Shown: positions 34,212-44,058, counted from the first letter of the stretch. The stretch: DNA of 64,000 nucleotides from an uncultured Bacteroidales bacterium (GCA_946626605.1 CAMOUL010000002.1:1-64000), one strand, 5' to 3'. Numbers and translations: made by a program. The notes: a model not told the origin generated them from the sequence alone.

Positions 34212-34715
34212 TCAACTCCTTTCAATCACTAGTTGCCGATCTCCGTTTTCCATCGGCTTGATCCTGATATAAATAGTGTCTTCCGGCAGCAAGCGCTCGA
34301 TAATGTCCGGCCACTCGATGAAACAATAGTTGCCGGAATAGAGGTACTCCTCTGCTCCGAAATCCATCGCCTCGCGGATGTCTTTCAACCGATAGCAATC
34401 GAAATGGTACACTTCGCCCTTGTACGGTTGTTCCACGTCATACACATTGACGATCGCAAAAGTCGGACTGTTCACTATGTCTTCTGTTCCCATCGCCTCG
34501 CATAGCGATTTGATGAAGGTCGTCTTCCCGGCTCCCATCTGTCCGTCGAAGGCAAACACCCGATGCGGTTCACACTCTCTCAATATCTCCAGCGGATTCA
34601 CTTCCTCGCCTCGCTCATTCAGCAGGACAAGACGGCTTTCAGGTATTCCATTCCCCTCCCTTGAGGGGAGGTCGGGTGGGGTTATTTCCCTCTTTTTTAT
34701 CGTATAAATACTCAT
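34212..34715 (-). CDS. tsaE: tRNA threonylcarbamoyladenosine biosynthesis ATPase TsaE
   Basis: 167 residues. TsaE binds TsaB-TsaD and drives the cycle that places threonylcarbamoyl on A37 of ANN-decoding tRNAs. Walker A GQMGAGKTTF (58-67), SPTFAIVNVY, YHFDCYRLKD and CFIEWPDIIERLLP are all family landmarks. Residues about 12-22 (TPPDLPSREGN) are encoded by a dispersed repeat inserted close to the start; the core is unaffected. TsaC, the enzyme making the threonylcarbamoyl-AMP, is at 60102. Confidence 0.93.
   Translation of the reverse strand: MSIYTIKKREITPPDLPSREGNGIPESRLVLLNERGEEVNPLEILRECEPHRVFAFDGQMGAGKTTFIKSLCEAMGTEDIVNSPTFAIVNVYDVEQPYKGEVYHFDCYRLKDIREAMDFGAEEYLYSGNYCFIEWPDIIERLLPEDTIYIRIKPMENGDRQLVIERS
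34652..34683. repeat. CCCCTCCCTTGAGGGGAGG repeat inserted near the tsaE start
   Basis: Contains the inverted repeat CCCCTcccttgAGGGG and continues GTCGGGTGGGG. In frame, it reads TPPDLPSREGN, a peptide I recall from many unrelated Bacteroidota proteins. Confidence 0.7.
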
Positions 34716-34737
34716 AGTCGTAATAAATATTCAATTC

Positions 34738-36558
34738 TCAAAGCGTTATTTTGGTCTGAAAATACTCGTAAAGCATTGATCCTCTGCTATTTCCGAGCAA
34801 TTCAATCCATTCTTCTTTGCTGGCAGTTCTAGCGCGTTTTACGGAACCAAAATGCCGCAAAATTTTCTGTTTTGAACTTGGCCCGATGCCTTTGATTTCG
34901 TCTAACTCGCTGTGTATCAGTGATTTAGAGCGTTTTTGCTTGTGATACGTAATAGCAAACCGGTGTACTTCGTCTTGGATACCTGTCAGAAGACGAAAAA
35001 CTTCACTCGTTACCGGCATGCTGATCTCTGCGGGAGGAAAACCGTAGAGCAGAGTCTGTGTCCTGTGTTTGTCGTTTTTCTTCAGACCTGCGATAGGAAT
35101 ATGCAAACCCAACTGATCCTCCACTGCTTCCCGTATAGCGTGCATCTGTCCCAGACCGCCATCGGCGATAATCAAGTCCGGCATCTGTCCGCCCTCGTCG
35201 ATCACATGCTGGTATCTCCTTCGGACGACCTCGCGCATGGAAGCGTAGTCATCGGCGCCTTCTACCGTCTTGATCTCAAACCGCTTGTAGTCGCTCTTAC
35301 TCGGTTTGGCCATTCGGAACACCACGCATCCCGCTACCGCGTTCGTGCCTTGTATATTCGAGTTATCGAAACAATCGATCCATCGGGGCAGAGTAGGAAG
35401 GTCCATCATTTTCTGCAGCTCAGTCAGTATCCGTACTCCTCGTTGTTCGGGATTCAGTTTGTCATCCTGTTTGAGCCTGTCTAACTTATACTGGCGTACG
35501 TTCTGCATAGCCAGATCCAGCAGTTTCTTTTTATCGCCGCTAAGGGCAATGTTCACATGCAGGGTATCGTCAAAAACCTCCGGAATGAACGGTACGATCA
35601 CCTCTTTGGTATTGCTCTCCAGACGCTCTCGTAACTCGATCATTCCGAGTGCAAGCATCTCCTCTTTCTCTTCCTCCATCTTCCGTCGGTACTCAATCGT
35701 CTGTCCTTGTACGATAGAGCCGTTATGGACATGCAGCATAGAGATATATACTTTCTCGTCCTGCTCGTCGTATCCGAATACATCAATATCTCCTGCGTGC
35801 GTATTGGTAATGATGGTCTTGCTCTTAAATTGCTCCAGAAGTTCAATCTTGCGTTTGATCTCAGCAGCCTCTTCATACTTCATTTCTGCCGATTTCATCG
35901 CCATTTCTTCCTCTAACTGCCGCCCTATATCATGCGCATCTCCTTTGATGAGTTTGCGCGCTTGGTCTATCCATTCCGCATAATGCTCACTTCCGGGCCT
36001 CATTTCGCATATACCGCAGCAGTTATGCAAGTGGTATTTGAGGCAGACGCGTACTTTGTTTTTCTCGATGGAATCGGCAGAAAGCGGGATATTGCAGGTT
36101 CGAATCGGGTATAACTTATGGATCAACTCCAGCACAATATCTACGGTATTACCAAAACTATACGGTCCGTAATATTCACCACCTTTCTTATTGATGGTTC
36201 GCGTCTTGAAGATCCGGGGGTATGGTTCTTTCGTGATACAGATAGACGGATAGCTCTTCCCGTCTTTGAGCAAAATGTTATAGTGCGGTTGATACTGCTT
36301 GATGAGGTTGTTCTCCAGCAGGAAAGCATCTTGCTCGCTATCTACCACGACGTAGCGGATATCAGCTATGTGGCTTACTAATTGCCGTGTTTTGGAAGAT
36401 TGATGATCTTTATTAAAATAACTGTTAACGCGTCTATGTAGATTTTTTGCTTTACCTACATAGATAATCTGCCCGTCCTTGTCAAAGTACTGGTACACAC
36501 CCGGGTTTTCCGGAATGCGTTTTAGTAATAGAGCAATATGATCATCTTTCTTTTTCAA
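34738..36558 (-). CDS. uvrC: excinuclease ABC subunit C
   Basis: 606 residues. UvrC makes the two incisions around UvrB-marked lesions. N-terminal GIY-YIG nuclease (PGVYQYFDKDGQIIYVGKAKN), central UVR region (MKYEEAAEIKRKIELLEQF), C-terminal RNase H-like nuclease (WIDCFDNSNIQGTNAVAGCVVF, DLIIADGGLGQMHA) and helix-hairpin-helix (LDEIKGIGPSSKQKILRHFGS). Four cysteines in CNIPLS/CLKYHLHNCCGIC fit the conserved cysteine cluster. Full length and intact. Confidence 0.96.
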   Translation of the reverse strand: MKKKDDHIALLLKRIPENPGVYQYFDKDGQIIYVGKAKNLHRRVNSYFNKDHQSSKTRQLVSHIADIRYVVVDSEQDAFLLENNLIKQYQPHYNILLKDGKSYPSICITKEPYPRIFKTRTINKKGGEYYGPYSFGNTVDIVLELIHKLYPIRTCNIPLSADSIEKNKVRVCLKYHLHNCCGICEMRPGSEHYAEWIDQARKLIKGDAHDIGRQLEEEMAMKSAEMKYEEAAEIKRKIELLEQFKSKTIITNTHAGDIDVFGYDEQDEKVYISMLHVHNGSIVQGQTIEYRRKMEEEKEEMLALGMIELRERLESNTKEVIVPFIPEVFDDTLHVNIALSGDKKKLLDLAMQNVRQYKLDRLKQDDKLNPEQRGVRILTELQKMMDLPTLPRWIDCFDNSNIQGTNAVAGCVVFRMAKPSKSDYKRFEIKTVEGADDYASMREVVRRRYQHVIDEGGQMPDLIIADGGLGQMHAIREAVEDQLGLHIPIAGLKKNDKHRTQTLLYGFPPAEISMPVTSEVFRLLTGIQDEVHRFAITYHKQKRSKSLIHSELDEIKGIGPSSKQKILRHFGSVKRARTASKEEWIELLGNSRGSMLYEYFQTKITL

Positions 36559-36579
36559 GAAGCTATGTTATTTCTGGGG

Positions 36580-37119
36580 TTATTCATCCACTTCGATCCC
36601 GAGCAGACAATCTATTTCAATACCTCTTTCCGACAAGAATTGGCGTCCGTTCAGCCCCTCCAACTCAATCAGGCAGTTGGTGTAGATCTTCTTCACACCG
36701 GCTTTTTGCACTAACTCTACAGCAGCCAGCATCGATCCTCCGGTAGCCAAGATGTCGTCATGAATGAGCACTACGTCGTTTTCGTTCAATGCCCCTTTAT
36801 GCATCTCAATAGTGTCTTTCCCGTACTCTTTGTCATAACTGACTTTTAATGTCTCCGCCGGCAGTTTGCCCGATTTGCGGATAGGTACAAACCCCGCTCC
36901 CATTTCTATGGCTACTGCAGGTCCCACAATAAAGCCGCGCGACTCAATACCTACTACCTGCGTAATTCCGAGATCCTTATATCGCTTTACCATCTCGTCC
37001 CGCATCCACTTCAAGCAATCCGGTTTCGCGAGTGCAGTCGTGATATCCTTAAACTGAATTCCAGGAATAGGAAAATCCGGCACATTTCTAATAGATGCAA
37101 TTACTTCTTTTGCTGTCAT
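36580..37119 (-). CDS. apt: adenine phosphoribosyltransferase
   Basis: 179 residues. Salvages adenine to AMP using PRPP. Family marks: SIRNVPDFPIPGIQFKDIT at the N-terminus, GIESRGFIVGPAVA, IRKSGKLP, and the PRPP-binding VVLIHDDILATGGSM. It begins just 25 bases downstream (leftward) of a perfect parS site and 21 bases before uvrC. Confidence 0.95.
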   Translation of the reverse strand: MTAKEVIASIRNVPDFPIPGIQFKDITTALAKPDCLKWMRDEMVKRYKDLGITQVVGIESRGFIVGPAVAIEMGAGFVPIRKSGKLPAETLKVSYDKEYGKDTIEMHKGALNENDVVLIHDDILATGGSMLAAVELVQKAGVKKIYTNCLIELEGLNGRQFLSERGIEIDCLLGIEVDE

Positions 37120-37144
37120 AATTATACTGTATTTATTGATTCAA

Positions 37145-37160
37145 TGTTTCACGTGGAACA
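37145..37160. other. parS centromere site (ParB-binding)
   Basis: TGTTTCACGTGGAACA is an exact match to the canonical bacterial parS palindrome. It lies in the 79-base gap between mnmG and apt. ParB loads here, spreads, and is moved by ParA to segregate origins. In most genomes parS sites cluster near the replication origin, and mnmG (gidA) is often an origin neighbour, so this window may be origin-proximal. parA and parB are not in view. Confidence 0.85.
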
Positions 37161-37167
37161 ATCAAAA

Positions 37168-37188
37168 TTAGTTTATTTTATAAACTAA
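37168..37188 (-). terminator. possible terminator after mnmG
   Basis: Perfect 9-bp inverted repeat TTAGTTTAT/ATAAACTAA with a 3-base loop, 10 bases after the mnmG stop, followed on the reverse strand by TTTTG. The stem is all A/T except one pair in each arm, so it may be weak. Its end overlaps a TAATTTTG (-7-like) element with no matching -33. Confidence 0.4.
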
Positions 37189-37198
37189 AAACTGTCAT

Positions 37199-39064
37199 TT
37201 ATCGTCCCATAAGTACTAAAAGCACGCTTATATCATTAGGACTGACACCCGGGATGCGTTGGGCTTCTCCTATGGACCGCGGGCGGATACGAGTCAGTTT
37301 CTGCCGGGCTTCTGTACTTAGGCTTTGTACTTCTTCGTAGTTGAATGTCTCAGGAATACGAATTTGCTCTAATCGTTGCAGCTTAGCTGCCTCCTGTTGC
37401 TCACGTTTGATATATCCTGCATATTTGACTTTGATCTCGCAGCTCTCTACGATTTCATCGGAGATATTAGCAATCCTTTCTCTTAGCAACGGAACGATTT
37501 CCGCTAATCCTTTGATGCTTACCTGCGGACGTAGAATGAGGTCGCTGATCTTGCATCCCTCATGTAGCGGAGTGCTGCCGATACTTTCCAACCACGAATC
37601 AATCTCTCCTTTATGGATGCTTGTGGCTTGCATAAACTCGATCAAATCGGCACAAGTTGCTTGTTTTTTCTTGAGTAACTCATAGCGATAGGGATCAGCT
37701 AATCCCATTTCGTAACTCCGTTGGGTGAGTCGCTCGTCGGCATTATCCTGGCGCAGAAGGATTCGATACTCGGCGCGAGAAGTGAACATCCGGTAGGGTT
37801 CGTCCACGCCCTTGTTGACCAGGTCGTCAATCAGTACTCCGATATAACTTTCGTCCCGTCCCATGGTAAAGGGCACGCCTCCATGCACGTTGATATGTGC
37901 GTTGACACCGGCAACTAATCCTTGTCCGGCAGCCTCTTCATAGCCCGTCGTGCCATTGATCTGTCCGGCAAAAAACAGATTTTTAATCTGTTTGGTCTCT
38001 AAAGTATGATTCAGTTGCGTCGGATCGAAGAAGTCATACTCGATGGCGTAACCCGGCCGGTACATGACGACATCCTCTAATCCTTTGATGGTTTTGAGTC
38101 CCGCTAACTGTACTTGCCAGGGAAGGGAACTGGAGAAACCGTTCACGTAATATTCATTACTATCCACGCCTTCCGGTTCCAGGAAGATCTGATGCGCTTC
38201 TTTGTCGGCAAACGTCACGATTTTCGTCTCGATGCTGGGGCAATAACGCGGACCGATACTCTTGATTTGTCCGTTGAAAAGGGGCGAATCTGCCAGTCCT
38301 GCGCGTAAAGCCTCATGCGTCTTGGGGTTTGTATAGGTGATCCAGCAGGGCATCTGTTTTAACTCCCGATGGACAGTATCCAGATAGCTGAACTGATGCC
38401 AATCATTGTCGCCGTCCTGCCGAATCAGTTCTTCGAAATGAATAGACCGTGCGTCGATACGAGCCGGTGTACCTGTTTTCATCCTATCTGCCTTGAATCC
38501 CAGAGCAACGAGTTGTTCCGTGATGCCATAAGAAGCCGGTTCGGAGGTGCGTCCTCCGGCTATCTGCGTCTTGCCGCAATGCATCAGTCCGTTGAGGAAG
38601 GTACCATTGGTCAGCACGACCGCTCCGGCTTCCATCTCGATGCCCAAAGCAGTCTTCACGCCGCATACCTTATTATCTTTGATAATAAGACTTACTACTA
38701 TATCTTGCCAGATAGAGAGATTATCCGTGCTTGATAGAACCTTAATCCACTCCTCGATAAACCGTTTCCGGTCACTCTGGCTGCGTGGAGACCACATCGC
38801 CGGTCCTTTACTTTGGTTGAGTAGCCGGAACTGGATAGCACTCCTGTCCGTCACGATACCCATCTGTCCGCCAAGCGCATCAATCTCTCGTACGATCTGA
38901 CCCTTGGCGATGCCGCCGACAGCGGGATTGCAACTCATCTGTGCAATCTTATTCATGTCCATGGTGATCAGCATCGTGCGACTTCCCATCCGTGCTGCTG
39001 CACTCGCAGCCTCGCAGCCGGCATGACCTGCGCCTACTACTATGACGTCGTATTTAAAATTCAT
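37199..39064 (-). CDS. mnmG: tRNA uridine-5-carboxymethylaminomethyl modification enzyme MnmG
   Basis: 621 residues from the ATG at 39064. MnmG with MnmE installs cmnm5 at U34 of several tRNAs using FAD and NADH. FAD-binding [23 protein letters not shown], then [32 protein letters not shown], the second nucleotide region [17 protein letters not shown], and C-terminal [24 protein letters not shown]. Overlaps the end of yraN by 4 bases (ATGA). Confidence 0.95.
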   Translation of the reverse strand: MNFKYDVIVVGAGHAGCEAASAAARMGSRTMLITMDMNKIAQMSCNPAVGGIAKGQIVREIDALGGQMGIVTDRSAIQFRLLNQSKGPAMWSPRSQSDRKRFIEEWIKVLSSTDNLSIWQDIVVSLIIKDNKVCGVKTALGIEMEAGAVVLTNGTFLNGLMHCGKTQIAGGRTSEPASYGITEQLVALGFKADRMKTGTPARIDARSIHFEELIRQDGDNDWHQFSYLDTVHRELKQMPCWITYTNPKTHEALRAGLADSPLFNGQIKSIGPRYCPSIETKIVTFADKEAHQIFLEPEGVDSNEYYVNGFSSSLPWQVQLAGLKTIKGLEDVVMYRPGYAIEYDFFDPTQLNHTLETKQIKNLFFAGQINGTTGYEEAAGQGLVAGVNAHINVHGGVPFTMGRDESYIGVLIDDLVNKGVDEPYRMFTSRAEYRILLRQDNADERLTQRSYEMGLADPYRYELLKKKQATCADLIEFMQATSIHKGEIDSWLESIGSTPLHEGCKISDLILRPQVSIKGLAEIVPLLRERIANISDEIVESCEIKVKYAGYIKREQQEAAKLQRLEQIRIPETFNYEEVQSLSTEARQKLTRIRPRSIGEAQRIPGVSPNDISVLLVLMGR

Positions 39065-39510
39065 TTCTTTCTTCCTATTGTATGATTGCGATGTCCCCAT
39101 TTCCATGTACCGGAATAGCTGCTTTGGCTGATGGTGCGTTGGCGGGGTACAAACGCATTTTCCAAATGATTGCGATATAGTATCTCTTTTGTGTCCGGAT
39201 GGACGATGATGCCGATGATATCAAACCGTGGCAATTTTTCCACCTTGTGGTATTTGATATAGGCGTTGGCCGCAGCTGTGATCCGTCGTTTCTTATCTTC
39301 GTCCACGTACTCTTCCGGCATTTTGTCGCCATAATCAGAGGTACGCGCTTTCACTTCCACGAACACAATCTCCTTCTTGTTCTCTGCTATCAGATCGACT
39401 TCCAGATGCCCCATACGCCAGTTATGCTCTTTGATGCGAAAGCCTTTCGCTTCCAACATCTTCACGGCCTCTTCCTCGCCGATGATTCCTATGGGATGGG
39501 TTACAAACAT
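39061..39510 (-). CDS. YraN family (UPF0102) endonuclease-fold protein
   Basis: 149 residues. YraN proteins carry a PD-(D/E)XK nuclease fold, probably for DNA recombination or repair; a role is not established in Bacteroidota. Seen: [22 protein letters not shown], the catalytic-type [22 protein letters not shown] (D and E-x-K), and [15 protein letters not shown]. The C-terminal 25 residues are basic and low-complexity. ATGA overlap with mnmG; 3 bases after rodA. Confidence 0.88.
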   Translation of the reverse strand: MFVTHPIGIIGEEEAVKMLEAKGFRIKEHNWRMGHLEVDLIAENKKEIVFVEVKARTSDYGDKMPEEYVDEDKKRRITAAANAYIKYHKVEKLPRFDIIGIIVHPDTKEILYRNHLENAFVPRQRTISQSSYSGTWKWGHRNHTIGRKK

Positions 39511-39513
39511 ATC

Positions 39514-40977
39514 TTAGTTCAATTGCTCCATACGTGCGGCATCCAGTCGCAGCAGGATGAATAACAACATCGTGAATCCCCATAGCGAACTACCTCCGTA
39601 ACTGAAGAAAGGTAACGGAATACCGATCACGGGAAGCAGTCCCAGAACCATTCCCACGTTGATCGTGAGGTGGAAGAGGAAGATGCTGGCTACCGAATAA
39701 GCGTAGATCCTGGTGGATACATTCCTTTGGCGTTCGGCGATCTCTATCAGGTGCAAAATAAAATACAGATAGACCAGCAAAACACCGACGGAACCGACAA
39801 AACCCCATTCTTCACCTACCGTACAGAAGATGAAATCCGTATCTTGCTCCGGCACGAACTGCAGCTTCGTCTGCGTGCCGTTCAGGTAACCTTTCCCGAA
39901 GAACCGTCCCGAACCGATGGCGATACGGGCTTGGTTGACGTTGTATCCGGCTCCTGCAGGATCTTCCTTCATGCCCAACAACACCTCTATACGGATTCGT
40001 TGGTGAGGCTGCAAGACGCGGGTGAACACAAAATCACAAGCATGTGTGTAACCGATACAGAAAAGTGTGAAGGCCGCCAGAATGAGCAGCATATACTTGC
40101 GCCAATAGAGGCTCACAAAAATCGTGTAGATCACCAGCGCGATCACTATACCCATGCTGATCCAATCAAACGGCATCGGCACCCATATATTTATAATAAG
40201 GCATATACCGTAGATGGCCGTGATGGCGCCTACCATGATGAGCGCCTGGTAACGGATATAATGGTCGCGGCAGATGAAATAGACCTCCACGGCGGTCAGC
40301 AGCAGCATGCAAACCATGATTCCCAGGCTTCCTGTTCCTAACGGCAAAGCCACGGCTCCCCAGCGGATACTGATGATAAAGAATGCCACGGCTGCCACGC
40401 CCATCCATAGTACGTAGCCGCTCATGCCCTGGCGATAGAAGACCAGCAAGAAGGCTGCAAAAACCAAAGCCGAACCGGTCTCTTTTTGAAGTACCATGAT
40501 GATCAGAGCCGGCACTCCGATGAGCACAAAAGGTACGATGAGATCGCGCCAAGTGCGTATCTTATAGTCGTATCGGCCCATGTATTTGGCGATGGTTAAA
40601 GCGACGATACATTTCGCAAACTCCGCCGGTTGCAGGCTGACCGGACCTAATGAGATCCAGGACATAGAGCCCTTGATATCGTGCGCCAGGAACGGGGTGG
40701 CTAATAGTAGTAACAGCATCGCTCCGTAGGCGATATAGGTTAGTACGTCGTAGGTCCGGTAGTCGATCAGCAGTAATATGATTCCCATCAGCACAGATCC
40801 TCCGATCCATGCAAACTGCTTTCCTGCGCGGTTGGAGAAATCGAAGATACTCGTCTGGTCAAAGGTGTAGCTGGCGCCATAGATATTGAGCCATCCGAAG
40901 ATCACTAAGACCAGAAAGAGTCCGATTGTCATCCAATCGACGTGTTGCCATATGTTACCATTTCTTGACGCTCTCAT
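39514..40977 (-). CDS. rodA: rod-shape-determining SEDS glycosyltransferase RodA
   Basis: 487 residues, longer than the usual 370-420. RodA polymerises lipid II glycan strands for cell elongation with PBP2. About ten or more membrane helices; the SEDS landmarks are GSMSWISLGPVSLQPAEFAKCIVALTIA, VLQKETGSALVFAAFLLVFYRQG, a late EQDTDFIFCTVGEEWGF, and GLLPVIGIPLPFFSYGGSSL. The extra length is an insertion of hydrophobic helices between TM6 and the EQDTDF loop (around 235-310). Start overlaps mrdA by 23 bases and fits RNGNIWQHVDW. Confidence 0.93.
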   Translation of the reverse strand: MRASRNGNIWQHVDWMTIGLFLVLVIFGWLNIYGASYTFDQTSIFDFSNRAGKQFAWIGGSVLMGIILLLIDYRTYDVLTYIAYGAMLLLLLATPFLAHDIKGSMSWISLGPVSLQPAEFAKCIVALTIAKYMGRYDYKIRTWRDLIVPFVLIGVPALIIMVLQKETGSALVFAAFLLVFYRQGMSGYVLWMGVAAVAFFIISIRWGAVALPLGTGSLGIMVCMLLLTAVEVYFICRDHYIRYQALIMVGAITAIYGICLIINIWVPMPFDWISMGIVIALVIYTIFVSLYWRKYMLLILAAFTLFCIGYTHACDFVFTRVLQPHQRIRIEVLLGMKEDPAGAGYNVNQARIAIGSGRFFGKGYLNGTQTKLQFVPEQDTDFIFCTVGEEWGFVGSVGVLLVYLYFILHLIEIAERQRNVSTRIYAYSVASIFLFHLTINVGMVLGLLPVIGIPLPFFSYGGSSLWGFTMLLFILLRLDAARMEQLN

Positions 40978-42778
40978 TCAGTACGCGTTCCGATATATTT
41001 TTCTTTAAGTCTTTCCGTTTCATCTCGCCGTTCAGGTATTGCTCCATCATCATAGAGGCGATAGGAGCAGCCCATGTAGCGCCAAAACCTGCGTTTTCAA
41101 CGACTACTGCGACGGCAATCTTCGGGTCCTCCACGGGGGCAAATCCGATGAAGATAGCGTGATCCCGTCCGTGCGGGTTCTGTGCGGTTCCGGTCTTGCC
41201 GGCCATGTGCAGACTGTCGATGGCGTAGTGACGACCTGTTCCATAGACCATCACGCGATGCATTCCTGCTTTGACTTCATCAAAATGCTTCTTCTGGATG
41301 TCGATATTATGCCGATGAATCCGCATGGAATCGTTCTTATTCAGGTGTGGGGAGATATAATATCCTTCGTTGGCTATCGCCGCAGCTTGGTTGGCTAACT
41401 GCAGCGGCGTGACGATGATCTCTCCTTGTCCGATACTGAGCGATCGGATGGTGATGGCTTTCCATCCGTTCGGGCCGTAGAACTTGTCGTACAGCCGCGT
41501 GCTCGGGATGCTTCCTGAGGATTGTTCGCCCAGGTCCGAATCGGTAAATTTCTGTCCCAACCCAAACTGCATCACGGCGTTCCGCCATTTCTCGTAGGGT
41601 TTATGGATATCTTTGTTGTCTTTCTGCATCAGGTCGCGGAAGGCGCACCAGAAATAGGGGTTGCAACTCTGCTCAATCGCTTTGTCCAACGCCACAGGCG
41701 AACCGTGATGGTGCGTACACTTGATAGGCGAACTGCCCGGTCCGGAGCATGGATAGAGAGTGTTGGGAGTGATCGCTCCTTGTTCCAGACAAACCAACGC
41801 CTGGATCGTCTTGAACGTCGATCCGGGAGGGTAGGTGGCTTGTGTGGCGCGGTTGAGAAGCGGTTTGGTCTTGTCGTTAAGCAAAGCGTTGTAGTTCTTG
41901 CTGCGCTCTTTGCCTACCAGCAATTTGGGATTCCACGTCGGGTTCGACGCTAATGCCAGAATCTCTCCGGTCTTCGGCTCGATAGCTACCGCGCTGCCGA
42001 TTTTTCCACTTAGTAACTCTTCTGCCAGCAACTGCAGCTGGATATCCAGGGTCGTATATAGATCTGTTCCGGCCTTGGCGGTACGGTCCAGTTCGCCGTT
42101 CTTATAGCTGCCTTGCATCCGTCCGCGCGAGTCGCGCATCAGGACCTCCACACCTTTCTCGCCCCGCAGCTGTTTCTCGTAGGTCCGTTCCAATCCATCG
42201 CGACCGGAGTAGTCTCCGCGTGTGTAATAATCGTCGCGGTCGATATCATTCTGGTTCACTTCGCCCACGGAACCGAGCACGTGTGCTGCGGCTTTGTAGG
42301 TATAGTCGCGCAAGGTCCTTTTCTGGATATGTACGCCGGGGAACAAGAACAGCGATTCCTGTAGCGACGCTATGTCTTCTTTCTTCAGCTGACTCATGAA
42401 CACCTGCGGCGTCCATCGGGAATAGCCGCGGTTCTTGCGTCGGTCTTTGATCTCCGCGATGCGTTCGTCGAACTCCTTGTCGGTAATGCCGAGACACGCG
42501 CAAAAAGCCGCAGTATCCCATCCTTGTTTCATCTCCCGCATCACCATCGTGATCTCGTAAATCGGCTGATTGAAGACCAGCAACTCGCCGTTCCGGTCGT
42601 AAATAAGTCCGCGTGAGGGGTATATCGTCTGTTTGACCAGGGCGTTGTTATCCGCCTGATCTTTGGTCGATTGGTCGATGACCTGCAGGTAAAACAACCG
42701 CACTATATACACCAATACCACCACAACGGCAATGCCGCTGATCACGTACCGGCGTCTATAGGTGGGGTCGTTGATCAT
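40955..42778 (-). CDS. mrdA: penicillin-binding protein 2 (elongasome transpeptidase)
   Basis: 607 residues. One N-terminal membrane helix (YVISGIAVVVVLVYIVRLFYLQV), a pedestal domain with RGLIYDRNGELL, then the transpeptidase: S320-TFK (PPGSTFKTIQA), SCN (371-373), KTG (528-530, AGKTGTAQNP). It cross-links the glycan made by RodA, with which its gene overlaps. ATG overlaps the mreD stop (ATGA), giving a tightly coupled elongation operon. Confidence 0.95.
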   Translation of the reverse strand: MINDPTYRRRYVISGIAVVVVLVYIVRLFYLQVIDQSTKDQADNNALVKQTIYPSRGLIYDRNGELLVFNQPIYEITMVMREMKQGWDTAAFCACLGITDKEFDERIAEIKDRRKNRGYSRWTPQVFMSQLKKEDIASLQESLFLFPGVHIQKRTLRDYTYKAAAHVLGSVGEVNQNDIDRDDYYTRGDYSGRDGLERTYEKQLRGEKGVEVLMRDSRGRMQGSYKNGELDRTAKAGTDLYTTLDIQLQLLAEELLSGKIGSAVAIEPKTGEILALASNPTWNPKLLVGKERSKNYNALLNDKTKPLLNRATQATYPPGSTFKTIQALVCLEQGAITPNTLYPCSGPGSSPIKCTHHHGSPVALDKAIEQSCNPYFWCAFRDLMQKDNKDIHKPYEKWRNAVMQFGLGQKFTDSDLGEQSSGSIPSTRLYDKFYGPNGWKAITIRSLSIGQGEIIVTPLQLANQAAAIANEGYYISPHLNKNDSMRIHRHNIDIQKKHFDEVKAGMHRVMVYGTGRHYAIDSLHMAGKTGTAQNPHGRDHAIFIGFAPVEDPKIAVAVVVENAGFGATWAAPIASMMMEQYLNGEMKRKDLKKNISERVLNESVKKW

Positions 42779-43269
42779 TTATAGATGAATGCGTTATAAC
42801 CGATGATAATCAGGATGGTCAGAAGGCTGCTGACGGCGGTCTCAAGGAGTACAAAACCCATGTGACTCCAGCTCCAGGCAGCAATCGTGAAGACCGTCAG
42901 ATGGTGTACCAACACCAGTATAATCACGTATTTGAGCAAGGCTTCCATACCGATGGAGCGGAGGCTGATCTGTTCGTTCAACCGGTCCTTGTCGCTCACG
43001 ATAGCGCCTATCAGGTATGGCCGGATGAACATCACGAGGATGCACGCCGCCATGTGTACGCCTAAGGAGTTGCAGAAGATATCCATCACTATTCCTGCCG
43101 CCGCTCCGATGAGCATCTGTACGCTCGCGGGCAACGTGATCGGCATCATCAGCAGGCACAGCACATAGACATACGGATGGCACGCTCCCCAGAGCTGCAG
43201 TTGGTCGAAGAGCAGCACTTGAAGCGCCATCACGATGATGTATCGTATTATTTGTTTACTCCAATCCAT
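42775..43269 (-). CDS. mreD: rod-shape-determining protein MreD
   Basis: 164 residues with about five membrane helices. Position between mreC and mrdA, and segments such as YVYVLCLLMMPITLPASVQMLIGAAAG, MDIFCNSLGVHMAACILVMFIRPYL, fit MreD, a membrane member of the elongasome. Sequence conservation in this family is low, so context carries most of the weight. Overlaps mreC by 14 bases and mrdA by 4. Confidence 0.9.
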   Translation of the reverse strand: MDWSKQIIRYIIVMALQVLLFDQLQLWGACHPYVYVLCLLMMPITLPASVQMLIGAAAGIVMDIFCNSLGVHMAACILVMFIRPYLIGAIVSDKDRLNEQISLRSIGMEALLKYVIILVLVHHLTVFTIAAWSWSHMGFVLLETAVSSLLTILIIIGYNAFIYK

Positions 43270-44047
43270 CTTGCAACTCCTCCATTTCCTGTTGATGGGT
43301 GTTTCCTACGACCTCCACATATTTCAGCCGCTTGAAATTCGTATGCAGCCGAACGCGGATGGTGTAATACGAATCACCCTCTTTCAAAGTGCTATTTTCT
43401 ACGATTCCAACGGGTATTCCTTCCGGGAAGACGGGGCTCAGACCGCTGGTGATGATGGTGTCTCCGGTGTTCACTACCATGTGTGCGGCTACGTCGGTCA
43501 GCATCGCAAAACGGCTGTCTCTGCCGTCCCATTGCAGCGTACCGATATAGTCGTTCTTCGCAAACCGGCAACTGAGATTCATCTGGGTGTTGATGATCGG
43601 CAGTACGACGCTGTAGTTCGTACCCACGGTCCGGACGATACCCACTACGCCGTCTTCATTACGCACTCCCTGACCGCGGAGAATACCGTCTTTGGAACCC
43701 CGGTCGATCGTCAGGAAGTTATGCAACTGATCCGTCGTCATCTGTACTACTTTCGCAGACTGATACGTGATGCCGCCGCCGTTTTCAACCGAATCCATCG
43801 CACTTATCGCATTGCGCAACCGGGCATTCTCTGCCGCCAACTGTTCGTTTTGACTGCGCAGCGAGAAATAACCCTTCATCTCGCTCAGCTGCTTGTGTTG
43901 CCATGCTACCGCGTCGTTCGCTGTACTCAACAGACTGCTCCTCGGGTACACGTTATTGAACCCGATGAGCAAAAATGCAGCAACTTCCAAGGCGATGAAC
44001 ACGAGGAAGTTGCTATAACGCAGCAGTATTTTCAGCAAATTCTGCAT
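43256..44047 (-). CDS. mreC: rod-shape-determining protein MreC
   Basis: 263 residues: N-terminal membrane helix (FLVFIALEVAAFLLIGF), a coiled coil (KQLSEMKGYFSLRSQNEQLAAENARLRN), and the periplasmic double beta-barrel (FLTIDRGSKDGILRGQGVRNEDGVVGIV; GDTIITSGLSPVFPEGIPVG). MreC scaffolds PBP2 and RodA. Follows mreB at 11 bases. Confidence 0.95.
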   Translation of the reverse strand: MQNLLKILLRYSNFLVFIALEVAAFLLIGFNNVYPRSSLLSTANDAVAWQHKQLSEMKGYFSLRSQNEQLAAENARLRNAISAMDSVENGGGITYQSAKVVQMTTDQLHNFLTIDRGSKDGILRGQGVRNEDGVVGIVRTVGTNYSVVLPIINTQMNLSCRFAKNDYIGTLQWDGRDSRFAMLTDVAAHMVVNTGDTIITSGLSPVFPEGIPVGIVENSTLKEGDSYYTIRVRLHTNFKRLKYVEVVGNTHQQEMEELQDGLE

Positions 44048-44058
44048 CGTCTATGCCC

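Noticed and set aside
34429..34444. parS-like TGTTCCACGTCATACA inside tsaE
   Set aside because: Three mismatches in the right half-site and explained by coding sequence (DVEQP); probably chance.
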